Source of the DNA: Ceratorhiza oryzae-sativae
Taxonomy: Eukaryota; Basidiomycota; Agaricomycetes; Cantharellales; Ceratobasidiaceae
DNA: 64,000 nt
NCBI GenBank assembly: GCA_030998015.1
Contig: JARWMV010000077.1
Coordinates: forward strand, 1 to 64,000
Reading direction: 5' to 3'
The position numbers and the translations under genes are program-made. Shown here piece after piece: positions 1-8,529 of the stretch. The first letter of the stretch is position 1. Each line of letters opens with the position of its first letter. A model generated the notes under the pieces. That model worked only from the letters and a program-made list of their open reading frames with translations. It made no database searches and was not told where the DNA came from.

Positions 1-241
1 TGCACGTACGTGCAACAACCTAGGGGACGGGTCAGGAAAAATAGGGGATTCAAAACTATCCCGGAGTTTCTCCGCTCTGTTGTGGGAAAGCGGGATAGGA
101 ACGATAATAGCGTCAATCGGCGCTTGAGGCGTGGAAGAAGGCATGCCAGGCAAATCATCATGCCATCAAAGTTGCCCGCAAAGGGGGTTTTTTTTTAGAA
201 AAACCGGAATTTTATTTCCCCTGCGGCCCTAGATCTGCTCC

Positions 242-465
242 CCGCCGGCGTTAGAGGGAATCCTAAGATGAGGTAGCCTTGACCATGAGTCTCATGGTCC
301 AGGCTACCTCCCATAAAGATTCCCTCGTAGAAAATGACGACCGTTCGTCATTTTCAGCCGGCGGCTAAATATCGATATTATGCCGCGCACTAGCAATCGC
401 AAACGGTTGCGATTGCTCACGTTGGGTGGGTGGTGCCAAGTCCCACCAGCAACTAACGCGCGCGG
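242..465 (+). mobile_element. family A element 1 (long form)
   Basis: Family description. The element opens CCGCCGGCG and closes GCGCGCGG. The first half is an outer CCGCCGGC/GCCGGCGG stem enclosing GAGGGAATC/GATTCCCTC and AAAATGACGA/TCGTCATTTT hairpins. A hinge carries ATATCGATAT. The second half is CCGCGC/GCGCGCGG enclosing GCAATCGCAA/TTGCGATTGC and GTGGGACAAGTCCCAC. The long form adds a GAGGTAGCCT/AGGCTACCTC hairpin in the first loop. There is no protein and no visible target duplication. Confidence 0.9.
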
Positions 466-526
466 GGAGCGGGCCGGGCCTGCGGTCAATGAAAAGCTAC
501 CCTAACCCTGTCGAAGAGTATTCACC

Positions 527-617
527 CTCAAGCTTCGGAGCCGTCTGTGTACGGCTTAAGCCGCACACAGACGTCTCCTCTACAAGCGTGAAATTGTTGC
601 ACGTACGTGCAACAACC
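527..617 (-). mobile_element. family B element
   Basis: About 90 bp: the perfect palindrome GTTGCACGTACGTGCAAC, a spacer CACGCTTGTAGAGGAGACG, a hairpin CTGTGTGCGGCTTAAGCCG-type arm, and AAGCTTGAG. Further copies: 4,933-5,022 (-), 3,790-3,886 (+, second hairpin missing), 12,810-12,899 (+), 13,946-14,040 (-), 17,219-17,307 (+), 17,814-17,902 (+). Confidence 0.8.
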
Positions 618-665
618 TAGGGGACGGGTCAGGAAAAATAGGGGTCTTATTCAAATTCTCGAAGT

Positions 666-736
666 GGTGTTATAGCATAGTGGTCATGCGGAGTACTGTT
701 AATACTTTTAACAGAGGTTCAATTCCTCTTAACGCC
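666..736 (+). tRNA. trnN: tRNA-Asn (GTT)
   Basis: A cloverleaf can be drawn: acceptor GGTGTTA/TAACGCC (one U-G pair), anticodon stem GAGTA/TACTT with loop CTGTTAA (anticodon GTT), and T arm AGAGG-TTCAATT-CCTCT. No acceptor mismatch calls for 5' editing. Left-arm copy of palindrome 1. Confidence 0.9.
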
Positions 737-739
737 TTT

Positions 740-1137
740 GGGTTTGCTCGTAGGAGCCTGGGGCCTGCTCCACGCTCCGGCCCCTGGCTCACCTCGAGCA
801 CAAGCACAACCACCATGGCAGCGCTTTAACCCGCCATGGCGTGTTAAAACATGTCCTGAATGAGAAGGCTTGGCATGTATTAACTTCTTGAAGTTAATGC
901 GTATGTGCGTGCCAAGAGGGAGTCGTCATACACTGTGTATCCTTTGGATACCAGTGTATGGCATTGCGAGGTATCCTTCCACGCAAGATTTATAAAATCT
1001 TGCTGGACAGGATTAATTAATCCGGTCCAGCAATTGCATTCCAGCAATTGCATGGAAGGATACCTCGGAATCATGGCCTCCAGCGCGAAATTCTTATAAA
1101 AGAAGAGTATAAGAAATCTTATCCTCTTAAAATTTTC
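740..1137. other. non-coding region rich in hairpin elements
   Basis: No gene seen. It holds stacked palindromes: CCATGGCAGC...GCCATGG, CATTAACTTC/GAAGTTAATG, CATACACTG...CAGTGTATG, and a family F segment (CAAGATTTATAAAATCTTGC) nested in an outer GAGGTATCCTTCC/GGAAGGATACCTC stem. Mirrored at about 16,695-17,095. Confidence 0.6.
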
Positions 1138-1589
1138 AACCATACTCCACTGACTAACCCATTTTGATGGCGCGATTCTTTTGCGCTGTGGATTCCGAGG
1201 TACCCGGATTAATTAATCCGGGATACCTCGCAATCAGGAGGATTCCGACTAAAGTAGGCGTTTCGACTGTGTTTGGCTAAAGCTCTATGCAGAGCGAATT
1301 AACCTGCACTTCTGACAAGTATATAGTTCAGGAATTATCAGAATGGCCCTAGGTTTCGTCTTATGGTGAAGGGCTGTGTTTTATTTCTACTCCGTGGTTG
1401 TGCTTTAACCAGGTTCCCGTGGTTTGGTGAAATACCAATAAATCCGATTTAAGCCTATTCTGGGTGGGATTTTCCTGGACTGTATTTATAGTATAAACAC
1501 GCGAAACCACAGTTCTTCATTCATAGAGGATGTGATTATATTAATCTTTAATATGATATACCTTTAAAATGTCAGTCTTATAAATATTT
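1138..1589 (+). promoter_or_regulatory. nad1-like 5' leader cassette in front of LAGLIDADG ORF 1
   Basis: Four blocks occur here in the same order as upstream of nad1 exon 1: CCATACTCCACTGACTAACC (about 1,141), CCTAGGTTTCGTCTTATG (about 1,350), TAGAGGATGTGATTATATTA (about 1,526) and GATATACCTTTAAAATGT (about 1,555) followed by AGTCTTATAAATATTT. The ORF starts at 1,590. A GAGGTATCCCGG-type hairpin (about 1,196-1,230) splits it. Shared placement before start codons suggests a promoter or processed 5' leader. The function is inferred. Confidence 0.5.
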
Positions 1590-2573
1590 TTGATTAAAAC
1601 CATGAAAAGAAATAGCATGACTCAAGCAGAACGATTACAGTTCTCTTTACCTCAAAATCTGAAAGACATTCTTGTCGGGCTTATCCTCGGGGACTCTCTT
1701 CGAATATTCCCTTTTTTAATTCTAATAACAACTTTTGTATTTTATTGTGCTACGAAATTATTATTCTATATCGATTATACTCAATTAATTGAGTCTGATA
1801 TAAATTTGTATAGTCAACTATTCCTTTCTTCTTTAGTGCCTGTTAAAACCAAACGGCTAACAAAAAAGGAAAGAGAGGAATTTGTTATACCTGAAAATTT
1901 ACGAGAAATCACTATAGACCCCCCAAACTGATGCAGCTACGCTGCATTGTTTGGGGGGCTATAGCCCCCCAAAATACGCGGTCCCTACGGGCCAGCGTAT
2001 TGGGGGTCTATAGGGTTATTATTAGGAGATTTGTCTGCACAGAAACAAACCATTAAAGGAAATGCTTATTTTAGATTTGAACAAGGAATAGTTCATAAAG
2101 ATTACCTTTACCATTTGTACGAACTATTTCAAACTTATTGTTCAAGTGCCCCAAAAATAACTAATCGTCTTCCTGACAGTAGAACAGGAAATGTATATTC
2201 TCGTGTTTCTTTTTTCACTTATTGCTTACCCTGTTTTACCGAGCTATATAATTTATTTTACATATCAGGTAAAAAGGTAGTTCCAAGCATTATAGAGGAC
2301 TTGTTAACACCTTTGTCTTTAAGCTATTGGATAGCAGATGATGGTAGCTGGAATAAACCTGGCAAATATACCGTATTATGTACGGATTCTTTCACATTAG
2401 AAGAAGTTGAACTTTTAATTGAAGTTTTAAATAACAAATTTAACTTAAAATGCTACAAATGTAGACAAGGAACTTCTTACAGAATAATAATTCCTTCTTA
2501 TTCAATTCCTGTTTTACGAAATTTGTTGGCGGCGCACATGGCTCCTATGATGCGACATAAAATAGGTTTATAG
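1590..2573 (+). pseudogene. LAGLIDADG homing endonuclease 1, split by a family G element
   Basis: Intron-type LAGLIDADG endonuclease, which would cleave a homing site in mitochondrial DNA. The N-terminal part (1,590-1,916) has a fragment LKDILVGLILGD, then a hydrophobic segment (about residues 31-55) and ...LREITI. The frame resumes at 2,013 with GLLLGDLSAQKQ (first LAGLIDADG motif), YWIADDGSW (second motif) and a C-terminal MMRHKIGL ending in TAG at 2,571. The break is a 91-bp family G element (1,917-2,007) between two CTATA copies. Removing the element and one copy restores the motif. The GLILGD fragment near the N-terminus looks like a second, partial HEG fused in. Probably inactive as it stands. 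Confidence 0.8.
1917..2007 (+). mobile_element. family G palindromic element with CTATA duplication
   Basis: It opens GACCCCCCAAAC and closes ATTGGGGGT, with two hairpins. CTATA sits on both sides (1,912-1,916 and 2,008-2,012), whereas the uninterrupted HEG codons ACT ATA GGG need only one. Confidence 0.85.
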
Positions 2574-2710
2574 TTTTATATATTATTATTATTAACAACA
2601 AACCCCTCCTTATTTTCCCCAAGGAGTCGATATCCTGGCCTGTTTCAACTCGAAGAGTTGAAGCAGGCCTCGATCCTGGCCTCTCGAAGAGTTGAAGCAG
2701 GCCACGGTAG

Positions 2711-3253
2711 ATGTGCATTCGTAAACGAAAAGCAAGTGTGAATGCAAGATTGCAATTTGAACAAAGTATTTTACATGAGGATTACTTGCTCCACCTTTAT
2801 GATTTGTTTAAAACTTATTGTTCTTCATTGCCCAAAACAACTAATCGACCGCCGCACAAAGTAACACGTAAAATATATACTAGAGTTACGTTTAATACCT
2901 TTTCCTTACCTTGCTTTAATGAACTCTATGATTTGTTCTATCCGAATGGGCAAAAAGTAGTTCCATTAAACATAGGGGAGTTGCTTACTCCTTTGTCTTT
3001 AGTTTACTGGCTTTGTGACGATGGTAGTTTTAATAAAAAAGACCGGGCATTGGTGCTAAGTACTCAAAGTTTCACTATTGCTGAGGTAGAACTTCTAGTT
3101 CAAGTTTTAACTGACAAATTCGGGTTAAAAAGCACAATTAATGCAAATAATGGTGGTTTTACAATCAGAATTTCAGCCAAATCAACACCGGTTTTACAAT
3201 CCTTATTGAAGGACCTTATGCCATCCATGATGCTATACAAAATCGGGCTATAA
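2711..3253 (+). CDS. LAGLIDADG homing endonuclease 2, N-terminally truncated
   Basis: A 180-residue ORF of the same family as ORF 1. It shows ARLQFEQSILHEDYLLHLYD, LPCFNELYDLFY, LLTPLSLVYW and the second LAGLIDADG motif YWLCDDGSF, then VELLVQVL and the family C-terminal signature MMLYKIGL before TAA. The first motif (GLILGDL) is missing. The 5' side is replaced by a short hairpin block (GGCCTGTTTCAACTC / GAGTTGAAGCAGGCC, about 2,637-2,704), so it is a fragment that happens to have an ATG. No further break is visible. Lacking one of two catalytic helices, it is unlikely to cut DNA. Confidence 0.75.
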   Translation: MCIRKRKASVNARLQFEQSILHEDYLLHLYDLFKTYCSSLPKTTNRPPHKVTRKIYTRVTFNTFSLPCFNELYDLFYPNGQKVVPLNIGELLTPLSLVYWLCDDGSFNKKDRALVLSTQSFTIAEVELLVQVLTDKFGLKSTINANNGGFTIRISAKSTPVLQSLLKDLMPSMMLYKIGL

Positions 3254-3336
3254 AATATAGTAATAATTTAGCCTGCCAAAATAAATACATCAGAAAATAC
3301 CTCTAAGGCCGACACAGGCGTCAATTGCCACCGTCG

Positions 3337-3445
3337 ACCCCCCAAACTGATGCAGCTATGCTGCATTGTTTGGGGGGGTGATGGCACTCCCAAATACGCT
3401 GGCCCGTAGGGCGTGCCTTACAGGCTTGGTAACGCATTGGGAGGC
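3337..3445 (+). mobile_element. family G element with CGTCG duplication
   Basis: It opens ACCCCCCAAAC and includes the GCCCGTAGGGC hairpin and the AATGCGTTACC-type arm. CGTCG is present on both sides (3,332-3,336 and 3,446-3,450). Mirrored near 14,385-14,495. Confidence 0.75.
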
Positions 3446-3562
3446 CGTCGTGTTGGTATAACCGCGCCTAAATTCATACCCCAATTTATCTGTCGGCGTA
3501 GCCGCCGGACCATAACCATGGTTCAGGCCCATGATCCGCCGCCGTATGGACTCTAGGGCTGC

Positions 3563-3784
3563 CCGCCGGCGTTAGAGGGAATCCTCAGATGAGGTAGCCT
3601 TGACCATGAGTCTCATGGTCCAGGCTACCTCCCATAAAGATTCCCTCGTAGAAAATGACGACCGTTCGTCATTTTCAGCCGGCGGCTAAATATCGATATT
3701 ATGCCGCGCACTAGCAATCGCAAACGGTTGCGATTGCTCACGTTGGTTGGTGGGACAAGTCCCACCAGCAACTAACGCGCGCGG
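3563..3784 (+). mobile_element. family A element 2 (long form)
   Basis: Intergenic, followed by a family B copy. Confidence 0.9.
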
Positions 3785-4308
3785 GCTGGCTGAAATTGTT
3801 GCACGTACGTGCAACAACTTCACGCTTGTAGAGGAGACGGCTCCGAAGCTTGAGTTAAATCATGCAAGCATGATTATTTCCTCAAGCTGCCCTAGAGGGA
3901 CAGGAGGCGGCGGAAGGGCCGGCGGACGATCGTGCAAGCACGATCCTCCGCCGGCCCTGTTAAATGAACCCTCGTCGAATCGGTTTAGTGCGTCCCTGCC
4001 GGACATCTTCGATGACCGAGCAGGGAACGTGCGGAGATTCCAGCGTACACCTGACCCGTTGGGGAATGGGGCACGAGGCCGGCCCTCTGGCGGTGAGCCT
4101 GCTCCCGTTAACCTAGATACCAGGGCCGACGATCTTAGAGAGAAAGAACGCCGATCGAGGCGAGTATGGATCATATGGGGGTAACAACCGACCGAAGGTT
4201 GCGGACTATGACTGGTCCTTGCCCAAATTTGTCTGGCCTCTATCTCGGTCAACATCGTTCCGTGGTTTGCTTCCATGCAAGATTTATAAAATCTTGCTGG
4301 ACCTGTAT

Positions 4309-4530
4309 CCGCCGGCGTTAGAGGGAATCCTCAGATGAGGTAGCCTTGACCATGAGTCTCATGGTCCAGGCTACCTCCCATAAAGATTCCCTCGTAGAAA
4401 ATGACGACCGTTCGTCATTTTCAGCCGGCGGCTAAATATCGATATTATGCCGCGCACTAGCAATCGCAAACGGTTGCGATTGCTCACGTTGGTTGGTGGG
4501 ACAAGTCCCACCAGCAACTAACGCGCGCGG
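4309..4530 (+). mobile_element. family A element 3 (long form)
   Basis: Preceded by a family F hairpin and directly abutting C2. Confidence 0.9.
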
Positions 4531-4740
4531 GCCCCCGCTCTATCGGCTAAAATCTTAGGTGTAACCCAAGATTTCAGCCGCCCTGCCTAGAGAACTGCGC
4601 TTTAGCGCACGTCTTGGCAGGGGTAATAAAGCGGAGGGTCAACGACCCGTGGGCATTGTTAACGAGGCCGCGTTCGCGGCGAGCCGCGCGCACGCCAGGG
4701 CCGCCTTGGCAAGCCAAGGCGTTCGCAGGCGTGCACGGGT
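4531..4740 (-). mobile_element. family C2 element between two family A copies
   Basis: It reads CCCCCGCTCTATCGGC... to GCACGGGT and includes a TGCCTAGAG / CTTGGCAGG hairpin and the GGCCGCGTTCGCGG arm. It is sandwiched directly between A copies at 4,309-4,530 and 4,742-4,913. The same A-C2 junction recurs at 13,301, 26,978, 48,059, 48,993 and 56,881. Confidence 0.8.
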
Positions 4741-4741
4741 C

Positions 4742-4913
4742 CCGCCGGCGTTAGAGGGAATCCTAAAGATTCCCTCGTAGAAAATGACGACCGTTCGTCA
4801 TTTTCAGCCGGCGGCTAAATATCGATATTATGCCGCGCACTAGCAATCGCAAACGGTTGCGATTGCTCACGTTGGTTGGTGGGACAAGTCCCACCAGCAA
4901 CTAACGCGCGCGG
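4742..4913 (+). mobile_element. family A element 4 (short form)
   Basis: Second A copy on the other side of the C2 element. Confidence 0.9.
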
Positions 4914-6198
4914 ACGCTAAACCACGGTTCGACTCAAGCTTCGGAGCCGTCTGTGTACGGCTTAAGCCGCACACAGACGTCTCCTCTACAAGCGTGAAAT
5001 TGTTGCACGTACGTGCAACAACTTCAGAGTAGTTGACACGAGATAGGGTAGGGGAACTTAAGTTCTCCTTCTTCCCGTCTGCGGCCGTGTTCCTGGAACA
5101 CGACCACAGACGCAGGTGACCCCCAAACTGCCATTTCTTGACAATTCCTTAGGAATTGTCAAGGAGCCTGATTCCGAGCTGCATCAGTTTGGGGGGTCAA
5201 TGGCGCCACAAGTCTTGTGGCGCGCATTGCAATCATTGGGGAGCAGCTGAAAGGGAAGAACCTGGGTACCCCGCTTAGGCCGCCCTTCGGGCGATCAAAG
5301 AGCGTTAGAAGTGAGGGCAAAAGTGCGGTAACGAAATTTGACCGAGCCCTTCGGGGCTGAAGTAAAAACGCTCTTACGGATAGTGGTATCCCTTCGGAGT
5401 TTTCCCCAAAGACCGCGCCTTTCTGAGCATCATGGTCAAAAATCATGCATGGCAACGGCCTCCCAATGCGTTACCAAGCCTGTAAGGCACGCCCTACGGG
5501 CCAGCGTATTGGGAGTGCCATTACCCGGGGTGGTTTTGGGCCCTAGTGCCCCCCAAACATGTGCAGCTACGCTGCATTGTTTGGGGGGCATCCACCCCCC
5601 AAATGAAGCAATTACGGGGCCTCTAAAATAGCTTTGCTATTTTAAGTGGCCCCTAATTGCATCATTGGGGGTCTACGGGCACTCTTTGCCCAACTATCTG
5701 GGATCTTCTGGTAATAAAAAAAAATAACACCCAGAACCCTTGAACACATGTCCTGGGGCTCTGGATTGAATTTTCCTTACCTTGCTAGGTACGCTGCTGA
5801 ATCGGCGATCGTAAGCTCGTTTTCATTGTTGAGGTAACTCAACTTCTGAAAACGATCGGTTTGTATTACTCGGTTTCAGCTAGATCAAATAAAAACAAAA
5901 ATAAACTTCTGGCTAGCTGGTGCAATAAAGTGTTCCATCAATACCCTAGTCAAATTGTGGTTAAGTTTCAAGGAAAACCTATCCTGTATAAAAATAAAAT
6001 ACTGGATTCAGCCTTTTTCGCCTCGACTGTGGGCGGCTTTAGCCGCCCACAGGCTCCGGCCCCTCCAAACAATGCAGCGTAGCTGCACATGTTTGGGGGG
6101 CAGAAGTCTGCGGTCGTGTTCATGGAACAAGACCACAGACGAGGTAAAAACAAATATTTAGAAATGCGAAAGCATAGGCACAATTAAACAAAAAAAAA

Positions 6199-6876
6199 AT
6201 GATAAACAACTTTTTATTAGACGTGTTAGCCGCTGGAGCTATCTTATCAGGTATTTTAGTTATTACTTCTAAAAACCCTGTAATTGCTGTACTTTTCTTA
6301 ATTTCAGCTTTCTGCAACGCCGCAGGTTACCTAATCTTACTTGGAGTGGGCTTTGTAGGTATTTCATACATAATAGTCTACATTGGAGCCATAGCTGTGC
6401 TTTTCCTATTTGTAATTATGATGATTAATATTAATTTATCTGACATACTGGACATTGGAAGTCAGTATACAAAAAACCTACCTTTGGCTTTAACTGTAGG
6501 TTTTCTATTTACATATGAGATTTTCACAGTAATTCCCGTGAACTTCGGTAAAGTTGCTATATTAAATCTGCCTTTGGAATTATTAACTTATTTAAATGGA
6601 TTACTATACGGTTCAACCGTTCCTTCAATATCTGATGTAAATATTTCCCAAAATCCGTATACTTGGGACATTTCAAGTTTTAGTTTCCTACAAGTAGAAT
6701 CATTGGGCCACGGACTGTACACCTATGGAGCCCCATTGTTCATTTTATGTAGTATAATACTATTGCTTTCGATGTTGGCTCCTATTTCAGTTGTCCATTT
6801 AAAATCAAGTAATAACCAAAAAACTTATCAAACTTCTAACCCCTCCCAAACCAGAAACTCTATTTCATTTAATTGA
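6199..6876 (+). CDS. nad6: NADH dehydrogenase subunit 6, left-arm copy
   Basis: A 225-residue membrane protein of respiratory complex I in the inner mitochondrial membrane. It shows the diagnostic nad6 block ISYIIVYIGAIAVLFLFVIM (about residues 54-73) after a first helix LAAGAILSGILVITSKNPV, and a C-terminal GHGLYTYGAPLFILCSIIL helix. Length is normal for fungi. The ATG follows an A-tract. It ends with TGA at 6,874-6,876, and the same frame then runs straight into a LAGLIDADG domain. Codons are AT-rich, unlike the GC-rich elements around it. An element (TGTGGGCGGC/GCCGCCCACA) and a family G hairpin lie just upstream (about 6,012-6,100). It is uncertain whether this copy exists as a separate gene or only through the palindrome. 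Confidence 0.95.
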   Translation: MINNFLLDVLAAGAILSGILVITSKNPVIAVLFLISAFCNAAGYLILLGVGFVGISYIIVYIGAIAVLFLFVIMMININLSDILDIGSQYTKNLPLALTVGFLFTYEIFTVIPVNFGKVAILNLPLELLTYLNGLLYGSTVPSISDVNISQNPYTWDISSFSFLQVESLGHGLYTYGAPLFILCSIILLLSMLAPISVVHLKSSNNQKTYQTSNPSQTRNSISFN

Positions 6877-7277
6877 ACAAGATCAGTTAAACATAATCTT
6901 GGGCTCAACTCCGGTAATAGAGCTTCTTACCATACATCTTCTTACTCGGGTAAATTAGATCCTTGGGCTGTTACAGGTCTAGTGGATGCTGAGGGCTATT
7001 TTGGTTTCACTATTACAAAAAAAAGTGGGAGAAAACTAGGTTTCGAACTAAAACCCCAATTTTGTCTTCACATGCATGCTAGAGAGTATGATCTACTTGT
7101 CAGTTTAAAAGAATTCTTTGGGTAGGTACAGTCACTTTAAGAAGTAAAGACGCGTATTATGCTGTATATTCTAAAAGGGATCTCGAAATTATTGTTCAAC
7201 ATTTTAAACTATTCCCTTTATTGACCTCAAAAAGAAATAGTTTCTTTATATTTTTAATTGTTTTTGATATGTTCTGT
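6877..7277 (+). pseudogene. LAGLIDADG endonuclease in frame behind nad6, frameshifted
   Basis: After the nad6 TGA the same frame stays open: KLDPWAVTGLVDAEGYFGF holds a LAGLIDADG motif, followed by FELKPQFCLHMHAREYDLLV, typical of intron-encoded enzymes. In this arm a missing G near 7,121 (GGGTAG in place of GGGGTAG) creates a stop after SLKEFF. The right arm is intact there. A family A element (7,278) ends the domain after FLIVFDMF. Confidence 0.75.
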
Positions 7278-7449
7278 CCGCCGGCGTTAGAGGGAATCCT
7301 AAAGATTCCCTCGTAGAAAATGACGACCGTTCGTCATTTTCAGCCGGCGGCTAAATATCGATATTATGCCGCGCACTAGCAATCGCAAACGGTTGCGATT
7401 GCTCACGTTGGTTGGTGGGACAAGTCCCACCAGCAACTAACGCGCGCGG
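7278..7449 (+). mobile_element. family A element 5 (short form)
   Basis: Interrupts the LAGLIDADG gene behind nad6, between VFDMF and HLSVEGF. Confidence 0.9.
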
Positions 7450-7485
7450 ACATCTTTCTGTGGAAGGTTTCATGAGAGCTGTTTC

Positions 7486-7734
7486 ATACCCCCGCTTAGG
7501 GTCAACCAGCATTGTATTTATATATAAATACATGCTGTTGACCCGTGGGTATGGATATCGAGGCCGCGTTCGCGGCGAGGTATTGCGAGGTACCCTGGAA
7601 CTTTAAGTTCCAGGGTACCTCGGAATCAGACGCCGCGCGCACGCCAGGGCCGCCTTGGCTTACATTGACCTTAAGGTCAATATGAGCCAAGCTTGCTTGG
7701 CTTAAGCCAAGGCGTTCGCAGGCGTGCACGGGTC
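7486..7734 (-). mobile_element. family C element
   Basis: Full form from TCATACCCCCGC to GCACGGGTC, with nested hairpins (TTATATATAA, GGTACCCTGGAACTT arm, TTGACCTTAAGGTCAA, CTTGGCTTAAGCCAAG). It abuts a family A copy at 7,735. Confidence 0.85.
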
Positions 7735-7906
7735 CCGCCGGCGTTAGAGGGAATCCTAAAGATTCCCTCGTAGAAAATGACGACCGTTCGTCATTTTCAG
7801 CCGGCGGCTAAATATCGATATTATGCCGCGCACTAGCAATCGCAAACGGTTGCGATTGCTCACGTTGGTTGGTGGGACAAGTCCCACCAGCAACTAACGC
7901 GCGCGG
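7735..7906 (+). mobile_element. family A element 6 (short form)
   Basis: Abuts the family C element inside the same broken LAGLIDADG gene. Confidence 0.9.
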
Positions 7907-7979
7907 AAACTATCTTAACAGACCATTAGAACCCGAGACATTAAACTCTATCACAGGGATTTACGGAAAACTACCATTG

Positions 7980-8074
7980 ACCCCCCAAACTGATGCAGCT
8001 ATGCTGCATTGTTTGGGGGGGTAATGGCCCTCCCAATACGTTGGCCTTACAGGCTTGGTAACGCATTGGGAGGT
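7980..8074 (+). mobile_element. family G element with CATTG duplication
   Basis: CATTG lies on both sides (7,975-7,979 and 8,075-8,079). It follows the LAGLIDADG fragment ITGIYGKLPLT. Mirrored near 9,755-9,855. Confidence 0.8.
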
Positions 8075-8220
8075 CATTGTTAATCTTACCGCCTGTTGTA
8101 AAGTATTCTAGTGTAACTATTCCAAGTCCTTGGTGGGTTATTGGGTTTATATCCGGACAATCTAAATAAAGGTTTGCCTGAAGAATTGAAAATAGCGTTC
8201 ACAAATGTTGTCCCTGTAGA

Positions 8221-8293
8221 CCCCCAATGATTACATTATTGGGGGCTACTGCCCCTCAAACAATGCAGCGTAGCTGCACATGTTTGGGGGTCA
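8221..8293 (+). mobile_element. family G element with GTAGA duplication
   Basis: GTAGA flanks both ends (8,216-8,220 and 8,294-8,298). Collapsing one copy joins the LAGLIDADG codons FTNVVPV to ERPEYGF in frame. Confidence 0.85.
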
Positions 8294-8529
8294 GTAGAGA
8301 GACCAGAGTATGGTTTCAACTGGTCCAGTTGCATGGTGGTCCAGTTGCATGGTGGTCCAGATGGAAATATACCTTATCCTATGTGGATCTCCGGGTTTGT
8401 TTCTGGAAAATGATAACCTCGACTGTGGGCGGCTTTAGCCGCCCACAGGCTCCGGGCAGCGTAGCTGCACATGTTTGGGGGGCAGAAGTCTGCGGTCGTG
8501 TTCCTGGAACAAGACCACAGACGAGGTAG

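Larger units (their letters stand above)
7450..8420 (+). pseudogene. scattered LAGLIDADG fragments between elements
   Basis: Pieces of at least two intron endonucleases lie between elements. They are HLSVEGFMRAVSY (7,451) before the family C copy, NYLNRPLEPETLNSITGIYG (7,910), IPSPWWVIGFISG (8,130, a second LAGLIDADG motif), LPEELKIAFTNVVPV (8,177) and, after a family G element, ERPEYGFN and IPYPMWISGFVSG (8,365). The last two repeat a region already present, so two genes were joined. Mirrored at 9,410-10,380. Confidence 0.65.

Noticed and set aside
242..465. Integron attC sites or bacterial REP/BIME sequences
   Set aside because: The hairpins superficially resemble them, but the surrounding genes are fungal mitochondrial, there is no integron integrase or cassette structure, and the termini do not match attC R'/R'' boxes.
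304..489. Many short ORFs with recurring peptides such as PRALVAGGTC, MVGQVPPATNARG, PPALEGILKIPS and SLVENDDRSSFSAGG
   Set aside because: These are translations of family A and C hairpins in various frames, and they repeat only because the elements repeat. GC-rich palindromes lack stops by composition.
3747..4276. Overlapping ORFs of 138-145 codons on both strands (3,747-4,184 and 3,860-4,276) and their mirrors
   Set aside because: They span elements A, B and neighbouring GC-rich hairpins, have no recognisable domain and overlap antisense. Composition explains them.
6874..6876. TGA read as tryptophan (mold mitochondrial code)
   Set aside because: nad4, nad6 and nad1 use only TGG for Trp and remain full length under the standard code, and nad6 has a natural end at this TGA. 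Not excluded for the HEG, but not supported.
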